In this document: positions 57,041 through 64,000 of the stretch, piece by piece
Numbering within the stretch: the stretch's first letter is position 1
Layout: each line of letters begins with the position of its first letter
DNA from: Platerodrilus igneus
Taxonomy: Eukaryota > Arthropoda > Insecta > Coleoptera > Lycidae
Length of the DNA stretch: 64,000 nt
Reading direction: 5' to 3'
NCBI GenBank assembly: GCA_036346225.1
Contig: JARFIW010000884.1
Coordinates: 4,760,501 to 4,824,500 of the forward strand
Position numbers and translations under genes: made by a program
Notes under the pieces: model-generated
What the model was told of the DNA's origin: nothing
The model's database searches: none
The model's input: only the letters and a program-made list of their open reading frames with translations

Positions 57041-59224
57041 CTTTTCGCCTCGGCTGCTCACCTAATTTTATAAACCTCCTCATTCATAAAATTAAACAAC
57101 ACATTCCTACCACAAACATCAACGTTAACTCTATTTACATCAATATTCAAAATACATTAAATTTTCAAATTAAATTTCAGCATAAAATTCAGTTTTAAAA
57201 AGAATTTCAAGATTAATTTTATTATCATTTTAATGTGCATCCAGAATTAAAGTCCTTGTTGGATGCCTACTAATTAATATAACAATATATGCAGAGTAAA
57301 AGGAGCATCTACCACCCTTTACGTTAATTAACCAGGTTCGTCTAATTGAGCTCAAAGACATACCTAAAATTTCATCATAATCCAGAACATCAATACTAAA
57401 TACCCTTTCTACTTAAACAAGCAAATTTCATCTTAACATTAAAATTTTATGGTTAGTACAATTTCACTAATGTCCATTTAAAGTAAATCAATTATAAAGT
57501 TATTCAACACACACAAAATGTCAAACAAAATAGTATAATTTACCTGAAGGTTACTGTCCTCGTAGCTTCAATGTACATCGTCCCTTTTGTTAATCACACC
57601 ATTCCAACAGGATTATATTTACGGCTTCTAATTCTCAACGCTTTTAAAATTTTCTCCTCACCATTTATTTAAAGTTGTTTCAGGGCTTTTCCGGAACTCA
57701 TCTGTGTATATCTGACCCTTGTTTCGTGGATCCAGACACGTATTTGAACCATTTAATTATTAACACCCCGAAAAATAGCAAAGAAATTCATGCGTCTTTC
57801 ACCAATATACGCCAAAACTGCCTACTTTTGTGTATACATTTGTCGTTGTAAATTTTGCTAATTGGTACAGTGATACTAAATTTCATTACCTTGTATCTAA
57901 GTGCACTGAAGTACATTCATGTTAGCACGTAAATAACAAACTATTTTGAATCACTAAAATATACGAGCAAAATTTTAAATTATTTTATCAAACTAAAATG
58001 CACTGTTTAACATCTTGAATCAAGTCGCGGATGTAAGAGCTTTTAACGCATCGAATAGTCAAAAGTCTAAGAGACCGAAATTCATATTACCACCGGTATA
58101 TATAGCGAATAGCCGGCACGTCGCTTTTGTCCTCAAAACGGGTAATTCTAAGAATTTCTCATGCTATGTTCCCATTCCGTCGCTCGCGCGTCGGTTTTTA
58201 CGAATTTTTCACTGGCCCTGTTGAAAATCTCAGAAATTCTCACACGGCACGCAAACATGTCCGAGAAAAGCTAATTAATTTTGTACAGAAATTGTTGTTT
58301 CTACCTCTGATATTTGCATCCTATTTTCAACCAATTGTGACCCTCGTGACGTTGCTTAAATCACGCCTTTTACTATATGTGTCTTTGCTTGACGCATTTT
58401 CTCTTTCCTTTTCTAACCTGTTCGCATTGGTGCAAATTGATATTCTTTATTATCGATTTTATTTTAGTCCATGTGGACTATCTGGGTTTAATAACCCCGT
58501 ATCGCACCTTCTCGTGAATATTAAGCCACGGTTTCTTCAAGATTCTTTGAAACCATTTGTTATCTACACAATTTTCGCCGTACGTGATATTTAAACTACG
58601 CAGGTGTTCAAAATAATATTAATTCTCAGAGCTTTTTAAATAAACCCTGATTTGTATTTCGTGCTAAAGCATCTGACCGTTTTCAATATCCTTAGAATCG
58701 ACATGTTTATCTAAACAAATTAAACTGAAATTGCCTTTTAAAATACGCAGGTGTGTTCAAACATCCTACTTCTAACTAACACTTCTAGGATTTGCTTTTT
58801 ATTGGGCTTTTACAAGTTTCTATAGATATTATCTGTTACTAACGATTCAATTAACTTCAATTAAAATTGACTTCTATCCTTTCATTTTTAGCGAATACAA
58901 GTTAAATATTAATTATTATGTGTACACTTTGTTTTACTACCGGTTACTTAAAATAGGGTTAATTAATATAAATTTTGCACGTAATTTCCATTTGTTTCTT
59001 TATTAGGAATAAATAAATTACACGCAGAGCTTTTTTTTAATACTGTTTCTTTTGATATAAAGCGTCTTGTACATAATTTAAATTTCTTATTTTTACTGAA
59101 ACGACCGCATTTATTTATGCTTCAAGGTTTTAATAAAGCGTATTATTTAATAAAATTCCTTATACACGGTGATTAAAATTATTTGATGTGATTATTTAAT
59201 TTTCTACCCTGGTCTAAATATGAG

Positions 59225-59225
<1 letters not shown>
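57041..59225. repeat. non-coding LTR/repeat block related to 38.5-40.5 kb
   Basis: Bounded by (AT)n tracts. The right part (58.6-59.05 kb) matches 40.0-40.5 kb in order. A TATA-like GTATATATAGC lies at about 58097. The 155-codon open frame at 58127-58594 has no recognised family and I do not call it a gene. Confidence 0.4.

Positions 59226-59272
<47 letters not shown>
59226..59272. repeat. (AT)n tract 12
   Basis: Right border of the 57-59 kb repeat block. Confidence 0.95.
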
Positions 59273-59275
<3 letters not shown>

Positions 59276-60034
59276 AATCCCACTTTTCTTTTACTCACTG
59301 ACTGTGTGTTCAATCCCTCTTTATTCTATATTCTTAAAAATTTTATTTTATTTAACCCTTTTTGTCGCGCCTTTTTTTGAAATGTGCACACCTAATGCAC
59401 GCCCCGTACTTGCAACGTTTGGTTGGTTCTTTAATTAACTATTTATTTCAATGCCTCGACTATTTAAGCTATTAAATCTCAGGGTGGTCAACTACTTATA
59501 GTGAGTTCTGTTATAAGTAGATGTGTAAAGTCCAACCAAAGTGCACCTCTTTTGTTTTAGTACTAAATTTCTTTTACTCTACTTTTGTATATGCCAAAAT
59601 TATACTACGATCAGCGTTGCTTTGTGCCAAATTTAATTACTACCAAAATTATATGACTGTTTTTGACGTTTTAAGATATCTCAGCACTCACCTGGCTTAT
59701 ACTCCGTTCTTGGCCGCTCTGACTGCTGGCTCAAAATCCTCGTCGCCGTATGCGTCTTTACACTTTTGTCCTATCTGATTGAAGTTTAGTACCGCCTCCA
59801 GGTGTTGTTCTGAAATTTAGCTGCTCCCCAATACCTGAAATAATTAACCCTAATTTAGAATTTTGAATACCCAGTGCTGTAACTTCCCCTGTGCTAATTT
59901 CTGCTTCGAATCCACCACTACCAATTGTTGTTCTCCTAAATTTCGCTCTTCGTATTCTCGATCACTCCGTCCGTTTCTTCGTATCTTATCCAAATCTACT
60001 CGTCGTCCTTATTCAAATTGCTCTATGCTCCGTT

Positions 60035-60431
60035 ACCTAATAATCGCTATCCAAAACCAACTTCTTTCCTTATATATTTTTCCTCTCGATGTCCTGCTAC
60101 CTAATATCGCTATCCAAATCCCACTTCGTTCCTTATATATTTTTCCTCTCGATGTCCTGCTACAAATCTATAAATCGCTCTCCAAATCCAACTTCTTTCC
60201 TTTATATATTTCCTCCCGATGTCCTGCTACAAATCTATAAATCGCTCTCCAAATCCAACTTCTTTCCTTTATATATTTCCTCCCGATGTCCTGCTACAAA
60301 TCTATAAATCGCTATCCAAATCCAACTTCTTTCCTTTATATAATTCCTCCCGATGTCCTGCTACCTAATATCGCTATCCAAATCAAACTCCGTTCCTTAT
60401 ATATTACCACTCGATGTCCTGCTACCTTTCC
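60035..60431. repeat. minisatellite, ~61-67 bp unit, about 6.5 copies
   Basis: The anchor GATGTCCTGCTAC occurs at 60088, 60151, 60218, 60285, 60352 and 60413 (spacing 63, 67, 67, 67, 61). Each unit also carries CGCT(A/C)TCCAAATCCAACTTC. Unit lengths differ by a small alternative block (CCTAATAT versus AAATCTATAAAT). The open frames through it are repeat artefacts. Confidence 0.9.
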
Positions 60432-60439
60432 CAATATCA

Positions 60440-61250
60440 CTCCAAATCTATATAATTTTCCGTCGCTTCGCCGTTGCACAATCACCACTTTTATACTTAT
60501 TACTTTCGTCGCTGTTACTTCTTTACGCTTCTTTACTAATCAAACTCTTTAAAATCAAATACTTTTATTAACTTCTTTTAAAATTGTTTACAAATTAGCA
60601 CAGTTTGAAAAACACGTCTTTTACAAAATGAATTTCAAAATAATCTTCTTGTTTACTTTGCAAGGCGACCATTTTAACTTTCTTGCCTACTACACTTTAA
60701 AGTACATAACTAAATTGTCCAATAACATCCTAACATTTCGTTTGTGTCGCACATACCATAGTTCATGTCCTTTTACACTTTCCTGATTCACATACAATTC
60801 TATTATTTGTCCTAAATATTTACAGTTCACCAATCATATTTGAAGTTGTTATAACTAATAATTTTGAGCATACAAATATTGTCCAAAAGTTGATTCTATT
60901 TAAAATGGAACCAAAATAAATCGCACTTGAACCTGGATGCGTGGTTGATAGTAAACATTCATAGACGCATCCGGTTTTTGGACGGCAAATGTACTTTCAA
61001 TGGCCTTTAAAATTCAAACTCGGTACAAACCCTTGAGCACTGTACATCTTACTACGTCATTTAGTCATTTTAATATTACCTTTTGGCACTTAATTTCAAC
61101 TACCATTTTGAATGGTATGTTAGTATACGTAAAATACGGCAACCATACATTTTTAAGTTTATGTGATCAAATATGTGGATTATTTTGCTTGGCATATACT
61201 AGCTTGTACTAAACAACCCTTAGAACTCTTGGTATCTCCCTTATACATTT

Positions 61251-61251
<1 letters not shown>
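60440..61251. other. no recognised feature
   Basis: AT-rich DNA before the LINE; nothing supported. Confidence 0.5.

Positions 61252-61283
<32 letters not shown>
61252..61283. repeat. (AT)n tract 13
   Basis: Directly abuts the 5' end of LINE family 1 copy 2, so this copy probably inserted in or next to an (AT)n target. Confidence 0.95.
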
Positions 61284-61284
<1 letters not shown>

Positions 61285-61582
61285 ATTTCGAATGGACCTG
61301 CACCTTGCTGAAGTTCTAAATTACTAGAACAGGTGAAATGGCTTGCGTGTTCTAATGAGCTAAAGATCCAAACTACAGGTCCAACCAAAGTAGTAGGGTC
61401 GTTAGTGAGGAACCAGACTAAGACTGGTCCCCGAAAGAGGGCAGCGGCTTTTTCGGTACTTAGATTGGCAGAGACCATAGGGGTCGGTATGGCAGTCTAA
61501 GACACATTACCGCGATGTGGAAGGCAACGGGAAACCACCACATTATCTCCCAAGTACACAGCGTACTTAAATTGTAATAAAC
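61284..61582 (+). promoter_or_regulatory. 5' leader of LINE family 1, copy 2
   Basis: About 300 bases, collinear with 4199-4491. It holds nested helices near its start: CACCT (61301-61305) pairs with AGGTG (61331-61335) around GTTCTA/TAGAAC (61313-61318, 61325-61330), and GGACCTG (61294-61300) can pair with CAGGTCC (61376-61382). GGCAACGGGAAACCACCA near 61523 recalls leader text of RTE/BovB-type elements (from memory). An internal promoter is expected but not visible. Confidence 0.55.
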
Positions 61583-64000
61583 ATGATGGCATTCTCTGGG
61601 GTAAAAGATTCCGGAGTTAAAATAGTCCCCCATTCGGATCTCCGGGAGGGGACTACTTCGGAGGATGCGATTAGAAAAGCAAAAATAAGAGTCGGGAACA
61701 TTCTGCGAGTCGGAGCGTGGAATGTTAGAAGTATGAAGCAAGTAAAAATCGAAATGAATAGGTTATCACTAGACATAGTAGGGATCAGCGAAGTTCGGTG
61801 GCCAGAGGCGGGGGATTTTTGGAGTGGAGACTTCAGGGTAATTCATACAGGAGCAGAGGAAGGAAATTTGGGTGTGGGGATAGTTATGCGGAAAAAGATA
61901 GGATACTATGTAGAAAATTACTTACAAAAGAACGAAAGAGTACTCATGGTTAGATTAGAATCTAAACTGGTAAACACAGTAATAATACAAGTATACATGC
62001 CCACCTCTAGTTACAGTGACGAAGAGGTAGAAGCCATCTACAAAGATATCGAAGACATATTAAGATACGTAAAAGGACATGAAAATTTAATAATTACGGG
62101 GGATTTTAATGCCGTGGTTGGTGAGGGTAGGGAAGGAGCGGTAGTAGGTTTATTTGGTTTAGGCACGAGAAACGACAGGGGAAATAGGCTGGTAGAATTT
62201 TGCGACAAGAACAATTTAATCATCACAAACACATTATTACAACATCATGCTAGAAGGCGATATACGTGGAAGATGCCAGGAGATATAGGACGATATCAAA
62301 TAGATTACATTCTTGTTAGACAACGGTTTAGGAATCAAGTAAAAGACTGTAGAAGCTACCCAGAAGCAGAAATAGATACTGACCACAACATCGTAATTAT
62401 GAAGGCCGCACTTAAATTAAAAAATCTAAAAAAAAGGAACGGAAAAAGGCACTTGGACTTAGAGAAACTAAAAGATAAAGATATTCAAGAAAGATTCGAA
62501 AAAAAGTCAAATAAATTGCTGAATGATATCGGGAAAATATCTGATACTAAGAAAGTAGAAACAGAATGGAATAACATTAAATCCAGCCTAGACATGGCGG
62601 CCAGAGATATTCTGGGGTATACACAAAAAGAAAATAAGAAACCATGGATAACAAAGGATATCCTGAATTTAATAGAAGAAAGACGAAAATACAAAAATAA
62701 ATCAGACGAAACAGGAAAACAGAGATACAAAACCATAAAATGGGAAATTATTCGAAAATGCAGGAAAGCTAAAGAACAATGGATTGATGAAAAGTGCAAA
62801 GAGGTACAAACAAAAATGGAAATAGGAAAGACAGACGAAGCATACAAATTAATTAGAATGAATTTTAGGGATATAAAACCGTATAGTAAAAATATAAGGG
62901 ACGCACAAGGAAACGTCATCATAGAAAACGTAGAGAAATTGGGTAGATGGCAAGAATATATAGGGAATTTATATGCAGGAGAGGAACTAACTGCATTAGA
63001 ACAGGAATCAGACATTGAAAATAATGAGTTGGAATATCCTATACTTCGAGACGAGTTTGTATTAGCATTAAAGAGTCTGAAAAATGGTAAGGCGCCGGGT
63101 ACAGATAAGGTGCAAACAGAAACTCTAAAAGCCGCTGGACAAGCAGTAACAGAACCTCTCTTCCAACTTGTTAGCTATATGTATGAGACAGGCGAGATAC
63201 CCAAAGATTTCAAACGTAGCATCATAGTAACTATACCAAAAAAGAAAGGCGCGGATAGATGTGAAAATTTTCGAACAATAAGTTTGACAGCACACGTGTC
63301 AATAATATTAACTAGAATTGTGCAAAGACGAATAAAAAAACGGGCGGAAGAAATACTAGGAGAAGATCAATTTGGGTTTAGGCGAAATAGGGGAACACGG
63401 GAGGCTATTTTAGCTTTGAGAGTGATAATGGAGAAAGCAATAGAAAAAGGGGAAAGCGTGAATATAGGGTTTGTAGATCTGGAAAAAGCATTCGACAATG
63501 TAAAATGGAAAAAAATGTTTGAAATACTCAAAAAGATTGGAATGAGTTATAGGGATAGACGAATAGTACATAGCTTATACAAAGAGCAAACAGCAGTAAT
63601 AGAATTAGAGCAGGAACGTACAGAAGTAAACAATAGGAAAGGAGTGAGACAGGGATGTGCCCTATCCCCATTGATTTTTAACTTGTACATAGAAGAGGCA
63701 ATGAATACTGTCAAATGCAGGAAGACATTTGGAATTACTATGCAGGGACAAAAAATTGATATGCTTAGATTTGCAGATGATATAGCGGTATTAGCGTCTA
63801 GCAAGGAAGAGTTAGAAGCTGCTCTTAATGAAATGGAAACGGTTCTAACAGAGAGATACGGTATGAAAATTAACAAAACTAAAACTAAAGTTCTAGTTTG
63901 CAAAGGTGGGGAAAATAAATCAAAAACAAGAATACAAGTATGTAACACGAACTTACAAGAGGTTAAGGATTTCTGCTACCTAGGAAGCCAAATAATGCAA
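61583..64000 (+). CDS. intact LINE endonuclease-reverse transcriptase, runs off window
   Basis: Open from the MM at 61583 (an in-frame stop lies at 61568) through the last base: 806 codons with no stop or shift. AP-endonuclease: GAWNVRSM (residues 45-52), GISEVRW (67), GDFNAVVGEG (173), YQIDYILV (238), TDHN with the catalytic His (about 266-269). RT: NGKAPGTDKVQTE (about 503), FVDLEKAFDNVKW with motif-A Asp (630), RQGCALSPLIFNLYIEEAMN (about 689) and FADDIAVLA (730). The catalytic residues I can check are all present, in contrast to copies 1 and 3. The product would nick target DNA and copy its own RNA into it in the nucleus. The C-terminal tail and 3'UTR lie beyond the window. RTE/BovB-like is my best clade guess. 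A later start at 61733 or 61754 would cut off the WNVRS motif, so the upstream ATG is preferred. Confidence 0.93.
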   Translation, partial: MMAFSGVKDSGVKIVPHSDLREGTTSEDAIRKAKIRVGNILRVGAWNVRSMKQVKIEMNRLSLDIVGISEVRWPEAGDFWSGDFRVIHTGAEEGNLGVGIVMRKKIGYYVENYLQKNERVLMVRLESKLVNTVIIQVYMPTSSYSDEEVEAIYKDIEDILRYVKGHENLIITGDFNAVVGEGREGAVVGLFGLGTRNDRGNRLVEFCDKNNLIITNTLLQHHARRRYTWKMPGDIGRYQIDYILVRQRFRNQVKDCRSYPEAEIDTDHNIVIMKAALKLKNLKKRNGKRHLDLEKLKDKDIQERFEKKSNKLLNDIGKISDTKKVETEWNNIKSSLDMAARDILGYTQKENKKPWITKDILNLIEERRKYKNKSDETGKQRYKTIKWEIIRKCRKAKEQWIDEKCKEVQTKMEIGKTDEAYKLIRMNFRDIKPYSKNIRDAQGNVIIENVEKLGRWQEYIGNLYAGEELTALEQESDIENNELEYPILRDEFVLALKSLKNGKAPGTDKVQTETLKAAGQAVTEPLFQLVSYMYETGEIPKDFKRSIIVTIPKKKGADRCENFRTISLTAHVSIILTRIVQRRIKKRAEEILGEDQFGFRRNRGTREAILALRVIMEKAIEKGESVNIGFVDLEKAFDNVKWKKMFEILKKIGMSYRDRRIVHSLYKEQTAVIELEQERTEVNNRKGVRQGCALSPLIFNLYIEEAMNTVKCRKTFGITMQGQKIDMLRFADDIAVLASSKEELEAALNEMETVLTERYGMKINKTKTKVLVCKGGENKSKTRIQVCNTNLQEVKDFCYLGSQIMQ

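Noticed and set aside
58127..58594. 155-codon open frame as a membrane-protein gene
   Set aside because: Hydrophobic, AT-driven composition in a non-coding repeat block, no recognised motif, overlapping frame also open.
60035..60431. CRISPR-like array
   Set aside because: Units are contiguous tandem repeats without unique spacers, in a eukaryotic context.
60089..60571. Repeat protein with FPLDVLLQIYKSLSKSN-type units
   Set aside because: Unit length varies (61, 63, 67) so the frame is not maintained across the array; minisatellite artefact.
62485..63015. 176-codon minus-strand open frame
   Set aside because: Antisense shadow of the intact LINE frame, caused by its A-rich codons.
1..64000. 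A novel multi-gene biological system such as a defence island or biosynthetic cluster
   Set aside because: No co-oriented intact genes occur together; all recognised coding sequence belongs to mobile elements or relics. The ribozyme-bearing and PBS-array elements are the nearest to something undescribed.

Overview
The window looks like repeat-dense, AT-rich arthropod (most likely insect) nuclear DNA. I see no intact single-copy host gene, no rRNA and no convincing functional tRNA. The coding capacity is almost all in mobile elements of several classes and ages: AP-endonuclease/reverse-transcriptase LINEs, an I/Jockey-group LINE with an RNase H tail, Ty3/gypsy-like LTR remnants, Penelope-like or ribozyme-bearing fragments, a hAT/ZMYM1-like transposase relic, three tRNA-derived SINE families, a hAT-type MITE, and pseudogenes of protein families that recur in insect genomes. 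The order within insects cannot be fixed from this sequence.

Layout. 0-4.2 kb: a decayed coding-like stretch, a MITE and a tRNA-Ala-like SINE with a GA-rich tail. 4.2-8.3 kb: LINE family 1, copy 1, broken, with its 3' end repeated. 9.8-21.7 kb: seven recognisable copies plus one fragment of a ~300-bp SINE, three with clear target-site duplications (TSDs); between them lie an ORF1 relic, a zinc-finger gene with a TATA promoter (13.36-14.2 kb) and a dead I/Jockey LINE (15.7-17.9 kb). 22-28.5 kb: mostly featureless AT-rich DNA with an LTR-element primer-binding site (PBS) and gag-like start near 25.9 kb. 28.5-33.5 kb: a hAT-like pseudogene split by a foldback element, then LINE family 2. 35.9-45.4 kb: a mosaic of repeats punctuated by long (AT)n tracts, with a perfect 145-bp palindrome, a complete hammerhead ribozyme motif, a five-unit array of LTR-end/PBS modules, and an LTR joined to an inverted copy of itself. 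45.5-48.3 kb: a decayed PIN-nuclease-like gene and further coding-like debris. 51.4-52.2 kb: minisatellite, second tRNA-Ala-like SINE and a GA array. 53.8-60.4 kb: a twice-truncated LINE copy, another foldback between (AT)n tracts, and a ~61-67 bp minisatellite. 61.3-64.0 kb: LINE family 1, copy 2.

The two strongest observations are as follows. (1) The minus strand at 41083-41040 carries every conserved residue of a type I hammerhead ribozyme with a closed stem I; two related foldback elements carry a hammerhead-like motif whose stem II shows a compensatory change. (2) From 61583 to the right edge the LINE reads as one uninterrupted frame of 806 codons with endonuclease and reverse-transcriptase motifs, so this copy may be young or active. 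There are no operons or pathways to describe; the elements interact as nested insertions, and the frame breaks give their relative ages.
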